Source of the DNA: Catalinimonas niigatensis | GTDB taxonomy: Bacteria > Bacteroidota > Bacteroidia > Cytophagales > Cyclobacteriaceae | Reading direction: 5' to 3' | Assembly (NCBI RefSeq): GCF_030506285.1 | Contig: NZ_CP119422.1 | Coordinates: forward strand, 62,001-126,000 | DNA length: 64,000 bases | In this document: piece by piece, positions 35,414-47,500 of the stretch | Layout: each line of letters opens with the position of its first letter | Position numbering within the stretch: the first letter of the stretch is position 1 | Position numbers and translations under genes: made by a program | Notes under the pieces: generated by a model | What the model was told of the DNA's origin: nothing | Seen by the model: the letters and a program-made list of their open reading frames with translations, nothing else | Databases searched by the model: none

Positions 35414-38400
35414 ATGAATGACAGCAGCTCAAATCAAAATGAAAAAAATTATCGTGGTCCCATAGCGTATATGGCCCAAAACCCTCTTGTGAGTAATTTA
35501 CTCATGATCATTCTAATCGGCGGAGGGATCTGGACCATGTACAATGTCCAAAAGGAGGTTTTTCCTCAATTCCAACTGGATATGGTGGAGATTAGTGTAG
35601 TCTATCCGGGGGCTGCGCCTGCAGAAGTAGAGCAAGGAATTCTGATGCCGGTGGAGGAAGCTGTAAGAGGAATACAGGGGATCAAAGAAATAGTATCTAC
35701 TGCCAATGAAGGGTCAGGTGAGGTACTGATTGAACTGGTGGCTGGCTCAGACCGCATGAAAATTTTTCAGGACATTGATCAGGCTATTGCCCGGATTACC
35801 ACTTTTCCTGACGAAATAGAAGAGCCGGAGGTCCGCCTTCAGGCCAATCAGCGTGATGTAATGGAAATTGGCTTGTATGGAGATGTGGATATCTGGACCC
35901 TTAGGAAATTAGGAGAACGCCTGCGTGACCGCCTGCTGAATGATGAAAATATCACCCAGGTAGAACTCGGAAATGTGCCTGATTATATGACGCATATTGA
36001 AATTCCTCGGCATCGCTTACGGGAGTATAATATCACTCTGGGACAAGTGGCCGACATTGTCCGGCAGTCTAGCGAGGATGTTCCTGCAGGTGATGTGTCT
36101 ACCAACACAGGAGAAATTCTACTGCGCATGAAAGAGCGTAAACAGTGGGCTGAAGAGTTTGGAAATATTGAAATAATCACTTCAGAATCAGGTGCCACCG
36201 TAACGCTGGCGGATATTGCTGAAATTACTGATGGTTTTGAGGAAACCGGCTTCCATTCACAATTCAATCGACAGCCTTCAGTAGAACTTTCAATTTACAG
36301 GATTGGAGATCAGTCACCCCTGGAGATAGAGTCAACGGTTAAGCAGATTCTTACCGAATTTGAAGCTTCACTGCCTCCGGGCGTACAATATAGAATTGAA
36401 GGTAATCGTGCAGAAGATTATCGGGAGCGCTTGTCTCTGCTTACCGAAAATGGATTACTTGCTATTGTGATTGTTTTATTTATACTGACACTTTTTCTGG
36501 AGTATAAGCTGGCATTCTGGGTCATGATGGGTATGGCCATATCCTTTGTTGGTGCAATGGTTTTTCTTCCTGTCATAGGGGTAAGTATCAATATGATTTC
36601 TATGTTTGGCTTTCTGGTTGTGCTAGGCATAGTGGTAGATGATGCTATAGTGGTAGGAGAAAATATTTACGAATACCGCCAGCAGGGCATGGGTATGATG
36701 GAATCTGCTATCAAGGGTGCACAAAACATTTCCAGACCGGTAGTTTTCAGCATTCTTACCACAATAATTGCTTTTGTACCTCTACTGTTCCTTCCCGGTA
36801 CCACCGGTAAATTCTGGTGGCCTTTACCCGCTGTAGTGATTGTAGTGTTAATCGTTTCCTTATTTGAAGCACTGTTTATCCTTCCTGCGCATCTGGGACA
36901 CAGTTCTAAAAAAGACAGTTTAAAGATAGGGCGTTATCTGGAGCGTTGGCAACGATACTTTTCCAACCTCTTTCAGATTTTTATAGACCGCTACTACCGT
37001 CCATTTCTTAAGCTTTGTCTACAAAACCGATACATCACTTTAAGTGCAGCAGTAGCCCTACTGGTGGTAGTTGGTGGATATGGATACAGCGATCATATGG
37101 GTATGATCATGATGCCCGAGGTAGCAGCGGATGAGATAGAAGGGGCAGTGAGGCTGCCTGTCAGTACGACTCCCGAGCAGGCAGAAACCATTGCTAATCA
37201 GATTACACAGTCTACCCTTCAGATGTTTGATGAACACCAGCTATATCAAGTGGCAGAAGGAGTGAAAACCAATGTGCGGGGTCAGAATTTCATTGACATA
37301 GAAATTGTGATGAAACCACCGGATCAGCGCGACATGACAGCCCAGGAAGTCATAGAACTATGGCGGGATGAAATTGGTGAAATTGCAGGGGTAGACCAGA
37401 TTACCTTTGAGGCAGAGCGTGGACCAGGAGGTGCTGCGCAGGACATCAGTGTTGATCTGAGTCATAATGATATTGATGTACTTGAAAAAGCCAGCCAGGC
37501 TTTTGTTGAGCGAGTAGAATCTTTTGAAAATACACGGGATGTCAATGATAATTATAATAAGGGTAAGCTTCAGCTTGATTTCAATCTTCTTCCCGAAGGT
37601 CGCAATCTGGGATTAACTTCCTCAGCGGTGGGGCAGCAGATCAGAGATGCGTTTTATGGGGCACTAGCAATGCGCCAGCTTCGGGGAAATAACGAGGTGG
37701 AAGTACGGGTAAAGTTACCACTGGAAGAACGCAGGGATATATACAACCTGGAAGACTTTCTCATTCGTACTCCTGATAGCACAGAAGTTCCTCTGCTGGA
37801 TATAGTCACAGTGGAGCAACGGGAAGCTTTTACCTCCATTAACCGGCGGAATGGACGCCGGGTAGTAACAGTAGGAATGGATACCGAGCCAGCGAATGCT
37901 GTTACGCAAGTGCTGGAATCTTTGAACCAGGAAGTACTTCCTCAACTTAGATCTGATTTTCCCGGTATCACCTGGAGTTTTGAGGGAAGTCAGGCTGACA
38001 TGAGAGAATCAACCCAGACACTCTGGGGAGGATTTTCGCTCGCCATGATGATCATTTATGCTTTGCTTGCAGTAGCTTTTAATAGTTATATACAACCTTT
38101 GATTGTGATGACAGCCATTCCTTTCGGTATCGTTGGTGCAGTCATAGGCCATATTCTACTAGGCTATGATTTATCGCTGGTAAGCCTGATGGGGGTGATT
38201 GCTTTATCCGGTGTGGTGGTCAACGACTCTCTGATTATGGTAGATTACGCGAATAAGAAACGAAAGGAGCTATCGGTTTTTGATGCCATTCACGAAGCAG
38301 GTACCCGACGTTTCAGACCGATAATTCTTACTACTTTGACTACCTTCGGCGGGCTAACCCCTATCATTCTGGAAACTTCACAGCAGGCAAATAACCTCAT

Positions 38401-38539
38401 TCCTATGGCCATATCCTTGGGATTTGGAATCGTCTTCGCTACCTCTATTATCTTGCTTATCGTTCCTTGTCTGTACATGATTCTGGAAGATGCAGTAACA
38501 GTAACCAAAAAGACCAAAGAAGCAGTCACAGCATCCTGA
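35414..38539 (+). CDS. RND-family efflux permease, AcrB-like
   Basis: A 1041-residue HAE1-type pump with twelve hydrophobic segments and two large periplasmic loops. Family markers include [20 protein letters not shown] near 50-70, [19 protein letters not shown] (the paired Asp of the proton relay in TM4), [16 protein letters not shown], and the second-half [20 protein letters not shown] with [17 protein letters not shown]. It would drive proton-coupled export through the tripartite complex with its two upstream partners. The operon is complete. No regulator of the TetR or two-component type is adjacent, only an inverted repeat upstream of the first gene. Confidence 0.96.
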   Translation: MNDSSSNQNEKNYRGPIAYMAQNPLVSNLLMIILIGGGIWTMYNVQKEVFPQFQLDMVEISVVYPGAAPAEVEQGILMPVEEAVRGIQGIKEIVSTANEGSGEVLIELVAGSDRMKIFQDIDQAIARITTFPDEIEEPEVRLQANQRDVMEIGLYGDVDIWTLRKLGERLRDRLLNDENITQVELGNVPDYMTHIEIPRHRLREYNITLGQVADIVRQSSEDVPAGDVSTNTGEILLRMKERKQWAEEFGNIEIITSESGATVTLADIAEITDGFEETGFHSQFNRQPSVELSIYRIGDQSPLEIESTVKQILTEFEASLPPGVQYRIEGNRAEDYRERLSLLTENGLLAIVIVLFILTLFLEYKLAFWVMMGMAISFVGAMVFLPVIGVSINMISMFGFLVVLGIVVDDAIVVGENIYEYRQQGMGMMESAIKGAQNISRPVVFSILTTIIAFVPLLFLPGTTGKFWWPLPAVVIVVLIVSLFEALFILPAHLGHSSKKDSLKIGRYLERWQRYFSNLFQIFIDRYYRPFLKLCLQNRYITLSAAVALLVVVGGYGYSDHMGMIMMPEVAADEIEGAVRLPVSTTPEQAETIANQITQSTLQMFDEHQLYQVAEGVKTNVRGQNFIDIEIVMKPPDQRDMTAQEVIELWRDEIGEIAGVDQITFEAERGPGGAAQDISVDLSHNDIDVLEKASQAFVERVESFENTRDVNDNYNKGKLQLDFNLLPEGRNLGLTSSAVGQQIRDAFYGALAMRQLRGNNEVEVRVKLPLEERRDIYNLEDFLIRTPDSTEVPLLDIVTVEQREAFTSINRRNGRRVVTVGMDTEPANAVTQVLESLNQEVLPQLRSDFPGITWSFEGSQADMRESTQTLWGGFSLAMMIIYALLAVAFNSYIQPLIVMTAIPFGIVGAVIGHILLGYDLSLVSLMGVIALSGVVVNDSLIMVDYANKKRKELSVFDAIHEAGTRRFRPIILTTLTTFGGLTPIILETSQQANNLIPMAISLGFGIVFATSIILLIVPCLYMILEDAVTVTKKTKEAVTAS

Positions 38540-38622
38540 GAAAGTAAAAATATTTGTACTGGCAGTTTTCAAAATCAAAGCTTATACTTGACCTTCAGGG
38601 GTTTACTGACACTTAGCTTAAA

Positions 38623-39792
38623 TTATTCAATGATGTGAAAGTGTTCCAGATGTTCTTCTTTTAATGACAGCCCTACGCCTGGCTTATGGTCATCTAACTG
38701 TAAGTTTCCATTTTCAGCTATGGCTTCGCCATCAAAAATATACCAGAACATTTCATTCCCTACCTCAATATCGGTCTGAGGAAAATACTCTGCCATGGGG
38801 CAGGCAAACGAACTCATGATGACGTGCAGGTTATGCATTTGTCCACCGTGGGGAATTACTTCAACGCCATGTACCTGAGCCATGCTACAGATTTTTTGTG
38901 CTTCGGTAAATCCGCCCACCCGATTGGTGTCAAACTGAAAAATATCCAGTGCCTGAGCGTTTAGCAAATCATGGAAGCCATAGCGGGTAAATTCATGCTC
39001 TCCACTTGAGATTGGAATATCCGTATATTGCTTCAGTTTGGCAAAATTGTGGATCTCATCGGGAAGCAAAAGTTCTTCCACCCAGCGTAATTGGTAAGGT
39101 TCCAGGGCCTTAAGAAAACGTTTGGCATAAGGAAGGTTAAAACCCATGTAGGCATCCAGCATAATATCCACTTCGTCGCCTACAGTTTCCCTAACTGCTT
39201 TGACCATCTCAACATTCTTTTTCATGCCAGCCAGCCCTTCAGTCATCGGATAGCCACAGCGTAGTTTCATGCCTTTGAATCCCTGCTCTTTAAATTTTGC
39301 GGCTTCCTGTTGCAGGCTATCCAGATCACGGGTATAGAGTCTACTATAGTAAGCAGGGATAACTTCTTTGGTTCTGCCTCCCAACAACATAAATACCGGT
39401 TGTTGGAACGCTTTTCCTTTGATATCCCAAAGGGCAATGTCCAACGCGCTTATGGCGGCCAGTACGGCTCCTTTTCTGCCATAGGCTAAACTGGAACGGT
39501 ACATTTTCTCAAACAGATATTCCGTGTTCAGAGGGTTTTCATTCAGTAAAAGAGGTGCCAGCTTAGCGTCAATGATGTTTTTCGTAATATCAGGGCACAG
39601 TCCGGCATTGCCAATACCCTTTATTCCATCATCTGTTGTAATCTCTACCACCAGCCAGCTAAAAAAACGAAAAGGAGCCTGAGAATCCTGCTGAAAGGGT
39701 AGGGCGCTAAGCGGAGTAGTAAAAATGGTATCGCTGGTTTTAACTGGCCCTTGCCATTGGTAAAGCTTGGTTTTCACATCCAGTATTTTCAT
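38623..39792 (-). CDS. Enolase-superfamily acid-sugar dehydratase, rhamnonate dehydratase-like
   Basis: A 389-residue MR/MLE-type enzyme. The magnesium ligands are in IMLDAYMGFN, WVEELLLPDE and SSGEHEFTRYGF; the general-acid/base His lies in VIPHGGQMHNLH, with FDTNRVGGFTEAQKI before it. The order and spacing, and the C-terminal HKPGVGLSL segment, resemble L-rhamnonate dehydratase and related sugar-acid dehydratases, which eliminate water from an aldonic acid to give a 2-keto-3-deoxy acid. The exact sugar acid is not determinable. It follows the GH39 gene by 101 bases on the same strand, so both may act in a glycoside-to-sugar-acid route. Confidence 0.85.
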   Translation of the reverse strand: MKILDVKTKLYQWQGPVKTSDTIFTTPLSALPFQQDSQAPFRFFSWLVVEITTDDGIKGIGNAGLCPDITKNIIDAKLAPLLLNENPLNTEYLFEKMYRSSLAYGRKGAVLAAISALDIALWDIKGKAFQQPVFMLLGGRTKEVIPAYYSRLYTRDLDSLQQEAAKFKEQGFKGMKLRCGYPMTEGLAGMKKNVEMVKAVRETVGDEVDIMLDAYMGFNLPYAKRFLKALEPYQLRWVEELLLPDEIHNFAKLKQYTDIPISSGEHEFTRYGFHDLLNAQALDIFQFDTNRVGGFTEAQKICSMAQVHGVEVIPHGGQMHNLHVIMSSFACPMAEYFPQTDIEVGNEMFWYIFDGEAIAENGNLQLDDHKPGVGLSLKEEHLEHFHIIE

Positions 39793-39893
39793 GCTTTGCT
39801 TAGGGTTAGTTTTGCATACTTTTATTTCAATAAAAAAAACAGGATCAGAGGAGCTGAAATGAACTGATGCTCATAGGATTTTTGTCTGTTGGC

Positions 39894-41669
39894 TCACCAG
39901 CTAAGTTTCAGCAGGCTTACACCCCGACGGGGTAAATTCATCTGTATTACCGCTTCACCATCTTCTGTTTTTACCCACTCCGGTGAACTAAGCAATGTTA
40001 GCTGTCCTGCTTTTTCAAGTTCGGCAATTTGTTCCTCTGAAGGGTTCTGGGGTGATCCCATCTCTTTCCAGACTTCATAAGCATTGCTGTTTTCCTGGTC
40101 AATCCGATAGTGATGCAGTAGAGCCTGACTGACTGGAATTCCTTTCATGTTCACGGCTACGGAAGAGGCCGGGGCGTCAAGATAATCATCATGGTAGTTC
40201 CAAACCATTACAGTAGCTGTGTGATCATCTACGGCAGCCAGTGCATTGATATCCGGATTTTCTCCTCTCACGCTTACGTCACGTACATCCTCAAAATCAT
40301 AAGCAAGTTCATTTGCTGTACTGGCTGTCAGGTTATTGCCTGCGTCTGAAGAAGGATGGCTACTCACTTCTACACGCTTGCCCTGCATCATACCAAACAT
40401 GCGGAACACATTCAACACCGGCTTATCTACGCCATTGGTGGCCATATCGCGGAATCCTGCAAACCAAGGCTGATCTTCAAATTCAAATCCCCAGGTAACA
40501 GCTCCCAGGAGATTTACCCCGTGATGGTCAGCGAGATCATATTTGCGGGCAAAAGAAGCGGCGGTGTAACTGGAGTACATGGTGCCATTCCGGTAAGCGT
40601 TGTGGGGATAATCTTCTTCTGAACATGCGGCACAACCTTCAGGATCGGATTCACCAATGATGATGGGCAAATCTTTTAGGCTTGGATAAGATGCCACGAT
40701 TTCAAATCCTCTGTCAATGTCACGTAACTGTTTTCCCATATCCATCTGCACAACGCCGTCCACCAGTTTAGGATTACCTTTGGCATGGAAGGTAATAAAG
40801 TCAAGCGGCGCACCAATTTCACCAGTTACATGGTTTTTTCCGCTGATGATATGGTCCAGAAAAGTAGTAAGAAATTCAGCCGCCTCGTCCCAGCCTGGGC
40901 CGGTAGTTTCAGGGCCACCCATTCTGGCAGTGGGCAGCGCCCTTTTTACAGCATCAGCAGTGTAATCATATAATTTGATGTATTCCTCAGTGGTTCCCCG
41001 CCAGTATCCAATATTGGGTTCATTCCACAGTTCCCAGTACCAGCTTTCTACTTCTTTTTTTCCATAGCGATCTACACTATGCTTTACCCATTGGAATACG
41101 AGTTCAGCCCACTTTTCATAATCCTTGGGAGGATAAGCCCAGCCAGTATAGATCTCATCATATTCAGCACCTGGTTTCCAGTAGTGGCGGTAGGGTTCGG
41201 GCTGGGTTGACAAAGCTTTGGGCATAAACCCTATCTGTGCCATAGGCTTCATCCCTCGTTCAATGTAGGTATCAAAAATTTTATCTATAATCGTCCAGTC
41301 ATACACAGGATTGCCATTTTCATCTTCGGTATAAGCATTGGAAGAACCCCATTTGAGGGCTGCGCGTGGCCCTTCATCAGTCACCAGCAGGCTATGTGCA
41401 CGAACATATACCGGTACCGGGCTAAGCGCGGCAATTTCTGAAAGAAGTTTTTTCCCATCCTTCATGTAAGTATAATTGGGTTCATCGTAGCCCCACCAGG
41501 CCCATATAGGTTTCATTTCTCCTTTTTCCAGAGAAAAATCTACTTGTATGGAGACCGTATCTGCTTCAGTTGAAGAGGATTGGGCAAAAGTAGGTGGAGT
41601 AATAGGGGGGTAAAGGAACAGAAAAGCGATAATGGTCCCCACTTTTGGTATGAACTGTTTTACTGGCAT
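39894..41669 (-). CDS. Exported glycoside hydrolase family 39-like enzyme
   Basis: A 591-residue exported enzyme; the signal peptide ends near PPTFAQ (about residue 30). The barrel has WWGYDEPNYTYMKDG, YDWTIIDKIFDTYIERGMKP, the acid/base Glu in WYWELWNEPNIGYWRG (near 216) and the probable nucleophile Glu in LPIIIGESDPEGCAACS (near 340). A C-terminal beta domain with DDHTATVMVWNYHDDYLDAP follows. GH39 members are beta-xylosidases or alpha-L-iduronidases; beta-xylosidase-like action is more probable from these motifs. It precedes the dehydratase gene and likely shares its transcript. Confidence 0.85.
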   Translation of the reverse strand: MPVKQFIPKVGTIIAFLFLYPPITPPTFAQSSSTEADTVSIQVDFSLEKGEMKPIWAWWGYDEPNYTYMKDGKKLLSEIAALSPVPVYVRAHSLLVTDEGPRAALKWGSSNAYTEDENGNPVYDWTIIDKIFDTYIERGMKPMAQIGFMPKALSTQPEPYRHYWKPGAEYDEIYTGWAYPPKDYEKWAELVFQWVKHSVDRYGKKEVESWYWELWNEPNIGYWRGTTEEYIKLYDYTADAVKRALPTARMGGPETTGPGWDEAAEFLTTFLDHIISGKNHVTGEIGAPLDFITFHAKGNPKLVDGVVQMDMGKQLRDIDRGFEIVASYPSLKDLPIIIGESDPEGCAACSEEDYPHNAYRNGTMYSSYTAASFARKYDLADHHGVNLLGAVTWGFEFEDQPWFAGFRDMATNGVDKPVLNVFRMFGMMQGKRVEVSSHPSSDAGNNLTASTANELAYDFEDVRDVSVRGENPDINALAAVDDHTATVMVWNYHDDYLDAPASSVAVNMKGIPVSQALLHHYRIDQENSNAYEVWKEMGSPQNPSEEQIAELEKAGQLTLLSSPEWVKTEDGEAVIQMNLPRRGVSLLKLSW

Positions 41670-41742
41670 AGGTTGAAGTCGTATGTATTCTAATCAGTTG
41701 GCCTAATACAAATCATTGTTTTAGGTCTCTGAATTTACCGAT

Positions 41743-41900
41743 TTAAAAGTTTATAGCAATACGCCCGGCGATGTTCCAGCTAAAATCTATAGCTGACTGC
41801 TGTTCATACGCTGAAAAATTACCAAGGGAATACCATTGCCAGCCAAGTAGGGATAAATTTCAACGTCAGTACAATCACATGAAAGGAGGGATAGAAATGC
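41743..41900 (-). pseudogene. Possible relic of an outer membrane protein 3' end
   Basis: On the minus strand a frame ending at 41743 reads WQWYSLGNFSAYEQQS then AIDFSWNIAGRIAINF, a typical alternating beta-strand with terminal Phe. Upstream a different frame gives HFYPSFHVIVLTLKF. The pattern suggests a frameshifted barrel-protein remnant, but the stretch is short and could be chance. The remainder of 41670-42261 shows no gene. Confidence 0.22.
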
Positions 41901-42261
41901 AGTTGTTCAACTTACTATTTGAGGGATGATAGGCAATGTTACTCTACCCAACATGAAACATAATTGTTTTGCAAAAATGCTACTGACACCTATCCAGACA
42001 TTGAAAGTCTGATTTACCATCAAACCATAAGGTTGGCTGTTTTTATCCTAATGATGGCGATAAAGCTGAAGCGGAGCAGTGTGCAGTATCAGTGGGCAGG
42101 AGTGTAGTAGATGTAATGGAATAAAATTTTGAATTAAATCCTAATGACAAAATATATATTAAGTAAACTGATGATAGTGCTGTATAAATATGTAGTTGAG
42201 ATGATATAACTTTTGAAATCTAAGTTTTTACTATCATATTTACTGGCTTAAAATCTATACT

Positions 42262-43971
42262 ATGATTCGTAAGCATTTTGTTCATTTCATTGTTCCCGTC
42301 TTTTTTCTTGTACTATCCTGCGCCCCGGAAGTTCCAACTGAAGAACCCGCACCCATTGGTCTGATCGCAGACAGCGCCATGGTGGTAAGCGCCCATCCAC
42401 TGGCATCAAAGGTAGGAGCGGATATTATGAAAAAGGGTGGAAACGCAGTAGATGCCGCCATCGCTACCCAGTTTGCGCTGGCTGTCGTATATCCAGCAGC
42501 GGGAAACATTGGCGGAGGCGGTTTTATGGTGATCAGAAATGCTGATGGTAGCACCGATGCTTTGGATTACAGGGAGAAAGCGCCCCTGGCCGGAGGTAGA
42601 GATATGTATCTGGATGAAGACAAAAATGTCATTGAGGATCTGAGTACCAAAGGACATCTGGCTGCCGGAGTGCCCGGATCAGTGGATGGGATGGTAAAAG
42701 CCCATGAAAAATATGGGTCTCTTGCCTGGAGTGAGTTGCTTCAACCCGCCATTGACCTGGCCGCTGATGGATTTGAACTTACTGAAAAGGAAGCCAGTGG
42801 GTTGAACCGCTATCAGGAAAATCATATGGATGCCAATACAATCACTCCTGAGTTTCTGGTCAAAGAAGACGGCTGGAAAGCCGGAGATATCATTTACATG
42901 AAAGAGTTAGCTCATACCCTGGAACTGATTCGTGATCAGGGGAGAGAAGGTTTTTATGCCGGAGAAACAGCTGAGAACTTAGTCGCTGAAATGGAAAGAG
43001 GAAATGGAATTATCAGCCTGGAAGATTTGGCCAGATATAAAGCTAAATTCCGTACTCCGGTAATATCTGAGTATGACAATTACAAAATAATATCCATGCC
43101 TCCTCCATCCAGCGGAGGTATTGCTCTGGTGCAGTTACTTCAAAGTGTAGAAGATTTTGCCATTGATGGGATGGGACACAATACGGCACCAACCGTACAC
43201 CTGATGGTAGAAGCAGAAAGAAGAATATATGCTGACCGGGCTGCACATCTGGGAGATATGGACTTTTATCCTGTGCCCTTGAGCGAACTGATGCAAAAGG
43301 AATATAATGTAGCCCGCATGGACAGCTTTGACCCGGAAGAAGCTACTCCTAGCTTAGCAGTATCTGAAGGTAAGCCTGCTGTAGCTGAATCTATGGAAAC
43401 TACTCATTTTTCAGTAATAGACCCAGCAGGGAATGCAGTATCGGTAACGACTACCTTGAACGGAGGATTTGGCAACAAAGTAGTGGTAGCTGGATCAGGC
43501 TTTTTCTTAAACAATGAAATGGATGACTTTAGTATCAAACCTGGTTATCCTAATATGTTTGGATTGGTAGGAGGGGAAGCCAATGCCATTGAGCCTGAGA
43601 AAAGGATGCTTAGTTCTATGACCCCCACGATTGTAGAGAAAGATGGTAAATTACTGATGGTAGTGGGTACTCCTGGTGGTTCTACCATCATCACTTCAGT
43701 ATACCAGACCATCCTCAATGTACTGGAGCATGGCATGGGTATGCAGGCAGCTGTTGATGCCAAACGCTTTCACCATCAGTGGAAGCCGGATACGATTTTT
43801 GTAGAGACCAACGCCTTTGATAGTACTACTATGCAGTCACTGGAAGCCATGGGGCATAAGCTGATGGATAGAGGAAGTATCGGAAGGGTAGATGCTATCC
43901 TGGTTTTGCCGGATGGAAGACTTGAAGGGGGAGCTGATCCCAGAGGAGACGATGCCGCTGCTGGTTTCTAA
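42262..43971 (+). CDS. ggt: Gamma-glutamyltransferase, lipoprotein
   Basis: A 569-residue N-terminal nucleophile hydrolase that moves or hydrolyses the gamma-glutamyl group of glutathione-like thiols and peptides. The lipobox FLVLSC places the anchored Cys at 20. VSAHPLASKVGADIMKKGG and GNAVDAAIATQFALAV start the large subunit. Self-cleavage is expected before Thr380 in METTHFSVIDPAGNAVSVTT, the catalytic Thr of the small subunit. EMDDFSIKPG and SSMTPTIVEKDGKLLMVVG follow, and the substrate-binding PGGS appears in VVGTPGGSTIITSVYQ. It stands alone and has a strong terminator right after it. The nearby bshB1 suggests bacillithiol rather than glutathione as the main thiol, though a direct link is speculative. 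Confidence 0.96.
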   Translation: MIRKHFVHFIVPVFFLVLSCAPEVPTEEPAPIGLIADSAMVVSAHPLASKVGADIMKKGGNAVDAAIATQFALAVVYPAAGNIGGGGFMVIRNADGSTDALDYREKAPLAGGRDMYLDEDKNVIEDLSTKGHLAAGVPGSVDGMVKAHEKYGSLAWSELLQPAIDLAADGFELTEKEASGLNRYQENHMDANTITPEFLVKEDGWKAGDIIYMKELAHTLELIRDQGREGFYAGETAENLVAEMERGNGIISLEDLARYKAKFRTPVISEYDNYKIISMPPPSSGGIALVQLLQSVEDFAIDGMGHNTAPTVHLMVEAERRIYADRAAHLGDMDFYPVPLSELMQKEYNVARMDSFDPEEATPSLAVSEGKPAVAESMETTHFSVIDPAGNAVSVTTTLNGGFGNKVVVAGSGFFLNNEMDDFSIKPGYPNMFGLVGGEANAIEPEKRMLSSMTPTIVEKDGKLLMVVGTPGGSTIITSVYQTILNVLEHGMGMQAAVDAKRFHHQWKPDTIFVETNAFDSTTMQSLEAMGHKLMDRGSIGRVDAILVLPDGRLEGGADPRGDDAAAGF

Positions 43972-43997
43972 ATCTAATAGTGAAGACAATAATACAG

Positions 43998-44024
43998 AAA
44001 AGCCGTTTAATTTACGGCTTTTTT
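43998..44024 (+). terminator. Rho-independent terminator after ggt
   Basis: AAAAGCCGT (43998-44006) and ACGGCTTTT (44014-44022) form a 9-bp stem with a 7-base loop and run into further T residues, 27 bases past the ggt stop. Confidence 0.85.
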
Positions 44025-44084
44025 AGTATGGAGCTCATCTTCTCTTTCCATGATGAAAATTATTATCAGTCCATCTTATTGATA

Positions 44085-44486
44085 CTAGTTTACATGCTTT
44101 TCTAAAATCTGCTCTAACGACTGTTGAGTGAGTGGCTTGTTAACATAGTCAACTATTTTTGTTTTTTTTGCCCGCTCTACATCCGATGGATTCAGCGAAG
44201 TTGTGAGCATAATAATGATGACGGAGGGTTTACCCGGAAGCTCCATTCTCTGATAGGCTTCCAGAAAGTCAAATCCATCCATAACCGGCATATTAACATC
44301 AAGCAAGATGAGCTCGGGTAGACATAACTGTTGCTGTTCTTGTTTTTGCAGCACATCAAGTGCTTCTTTTCCGTTGTGGGCTTGCAGTATTTTTTCAGCA
44401 AATCCCATTTCCATAATCATCAGTTCATTGATAAAATTGGTGGTTTCATCATCATCAACCAATAAGATACATTTTACTTTCTTCAT
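44085..44486 (-). CDS. CheY-like single-domain response regulator
   Basis: A 133-residue receiver domain without output domain. Acidic pocket residues are in LLVDDDETTN (11-13), the phosphoacceptor is Asp63 in LILLDVNMPVMDG, the Thr is in MLTTS and the conserved Lys is Lys117 in VNKPLT. It follows the multi-PAS kinase by 25 bases on the same strand and very probably receives phosphate from it. Single receivers of this type relay signals to other proteins or modulate the kinase. No DNA-binding part is present. Confidence 0.95.
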   Translation of the reverse strand: MKKVKCILLVDDDETTNFINELMIMEMGFAEKILQAHNGKEALDVLQKQEQQQLCLPELILLDVNMPVMDGFDFLEAYQRMELPGKPSVIIIMLTTSLNPSDVERAKKTKIVDYVNKPLTQQSLEQILEKHVN

Positions 44487-44510
44487 TTCTTCTACTATTC
44501 TTCCATTATA

Positions 44511-47500
44511 TTAAGCATTAAAAATTTGTTTAAAGTACACGCTAAAAATGCTTCCTTCACCTACCTTACTTTGTACTTCAATTTTTCCTCCGGCATTCTC
44601 AACGATCTTTTTTACGATATATAAGCCTATACCTGTACCTTCAACATGATCATGTAAGCGCTTAAACATGGCAAAGATTTTACTTTCATCCGTCAAATCC
44701 ATTCCTAATCCATTATCCTCAACCGTAAAGATCAGATACTCGCCTTCTGGATAACACTGTAAACGGATGATAGTTTGACGATTGGGCGAACGATATTTAA
44801 TAGCATTGGAAATTAAGTTGTAAACAATACTACGGGCGTTTTTGGCAGAGAAATGAACCAAGGTACACTGATGGAGATCCATTTCAAAATGTGCACCTGC
44901 TTCTTCTATCTGAGATGCCAGATCTAATTTGACTTCATGGATTACTGCTGTGATGTCGATCTGTACCGCATCTTCATGGCTTCCTTCACGCTGCACTTTA
45001 GCAATTTGTGTGAGGTCATTCAGCGTCCTTTTAAAGCGTTCTATTGAACTTGTAATCATACCACTCAGCTTGGTAGTCATTGGCGACTCCCGGCTTTCCT
45101 GAGAAAGGTTTCGTAACAATGCAATCATTAAACCTTCTATGTTGGAGATTGGAGCCCTCAAATCATGGGAGGCTGTGTAAATAAAGTTATCCATGTCTGC
45201 ATTGATATAACTAAGCTGCTGATTACTGCTGGACAATTCTTCATTGCTGGCCTGTATCTCTTCATTGGCTGCTCTCAACTCCTCATTCGTTGCGGCCAGT
45301 TGCTGAGATAAATCATGAAGGCTTTCTTCTGCCTTTTTACGTTCGTGAATATCAATGACTGCCCCTACAAATCCCTCATATTCACCGCCTGCATTAAACT
45401 TGGGAATTCCGATATCAATGGCCCAGCGGTATTGTCCATCTGCTCCCCTAAGCCGGTAGGCCAGGCTAAAAGAAATTTGTTTTGTATTGGCATTCAGGAA
45501 AATATCAGCTGCAGCTTTGGAGTCATCGGGATGAACTGCCTGAAGCCATCCCAATCCTAAACCGATAGCTTCCGTTTGTCCGGTGTATTCGTACCACTGT
45601 TTGTTGAGGTAGGTACATTGCCCGTCGGGACGGGTTACCCAGATCATCACAGGTACATTATCGGCCATCATCCGAAAGTATTGTTCTCTTTCTTCCACTT
45701 TCTTTCGGGCTACCACTTGGTCAGTAACTTCATAAGCGAAGACCAGAATGCCATCTATGTTACCATGATGATCCCGACGAGCCTGATACGTAAAGGTGAA
45801 GTAAAGCTCCTCCAGAGGGGCTCCCTGGTGACGAGCTGCCAGTAAGGGAAATTCATGGGCTATAAAAGTCTCACCTGTCTTATAAACTTTGTCAAGAATG
45901 CCAAGAACGCTTGTGCCTTTCAGTTCCGGAAGCGCTTCAATCAGAGGTTTGCCTCGCAACTCCCTTCCCGGAAAGATCTGCTGGTAGGCAGGATTGACCA
46001 ATTGGTAGACCAGTTCCTCACCCTCAAGGATTACTATGGGAGCTGGAGCCTGCATAAATAAATCATGCAATATTTGTCGCTGACTTTCGGCTTCTTTCTG
46101 CGCATATTGAAGCTCCTGGGTACGTTCCTGCACCCTGTCTTCCAATTCCTGATTCAGAAGTATTAGTTTTTCTTCGCTTTGTTCTACTAATTTACGTGCC
46201 CGTACCTGTGCTGTTACTTCATAGGCAAATACCAGAATACCATCAATCGTGCCTGTAAGGTTGCGTGTGGGCTGATAGATGAAGTTATAAAAGTTTTGAC
46301 CTAACTCTCCTTCATTTTTATGGTCAAGTTGTACCATCATTTCTTGGGCATGAAAACTTTCTCCGGTACGGTATACTTCATCCAGAAGCCCAAAAATAGG
46401 TTGACCTTCCAACTCTGGCATGGCTTCCCGAATGGGTTTGTTCAGTATGGGGCGGTCGCCCACCAACTTTTGGTAAAGCGGATTGACCAGATGAAAAATA
46501 TGCTCCGGGCCACGGAAAATACAAATTAAGGCTGGAGCCTGCATTAATAGATTATAAAGCTTGCTCCGCTCTACTTCTGCTTCGGTCCGGGCTAGTTCTA
46601 ACTCACTGGTACGACTTGCTACGCGTTCTTCCAGCTCCTTATTAAGTTTTTCAATCTCCTGCATACTCTCCACCTGCTCGGTGATATCGGAGACCAGCGT
46701 GAAAAATCCAACCACTTCTCCTTCCTGTATATCGGGTACATAACTGGTGCGGATATGCTTTACAAAATCTTCGCGGTATGGCATTTTAGCCACAAAATCC
46801 AGGCGCTCTCCTGCCAGTGCCCTGTCAATATATTTTTTTACACCCTGATATGCTTTTTGACCCACTATCTCATCTACTGGCCTGCCCAGCAGTGCTTCTG
46901 GCTTTTGGTTAAACCAGGATTCATAGGCCTGATTGGCGAAACGGTATTTTTCCTCCCTGTCCAGATATCCAATCAATGCAGGCACGGCATTGGTAATGAG
47001 ACGTAATTGTTTTTCGCTGTTTCCTACTTTTTGTCGTGCCATTACCTGCTCGCTTACATCAATCACAATGTTAATGATTCCAATAACTTCACCTTGTGCA
47101 TTTTTGAGCGGTTGGTAAACAGTATGGTAATAGCCTTTTACCAATTCTACATCGTGCTGTAAGGTAGCCGGAGATTCGTTAAATTCAACAGCTTTTCCGG
47201 TAGTGTAAACCTCAGAGAGCACAGCTTCGTAACCTTGTCCCTCCAGTTCGGGAAGGGCTTTAAATAAAGGCTTTCCCAGCACTTCATCAGCATTACGACC
47301 CATAACTTCACCCATCAATGGGTTGACCAGTTCTATGATATGGTCTCTTCCTTCAAAAATACCAATGGCTACCGGAGCTTGCATAAAAAAGTCAATCAGC
47401 CTTATTTGTTGCCAGTTGGCTTCGTCAAGAGCAGCTTGCGCTCTGCCTGTTAGATCCTTAATATGCTGCTGATCACTCAGTTGCTCAGTAGCGTCACTGA

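Noticed and set aside
35983-38578. Minus-strand open frames inside the RND permease gene
   Set aside because: The plus frame is a complete conserved pump; the opposite frames are by-products of its codon use.
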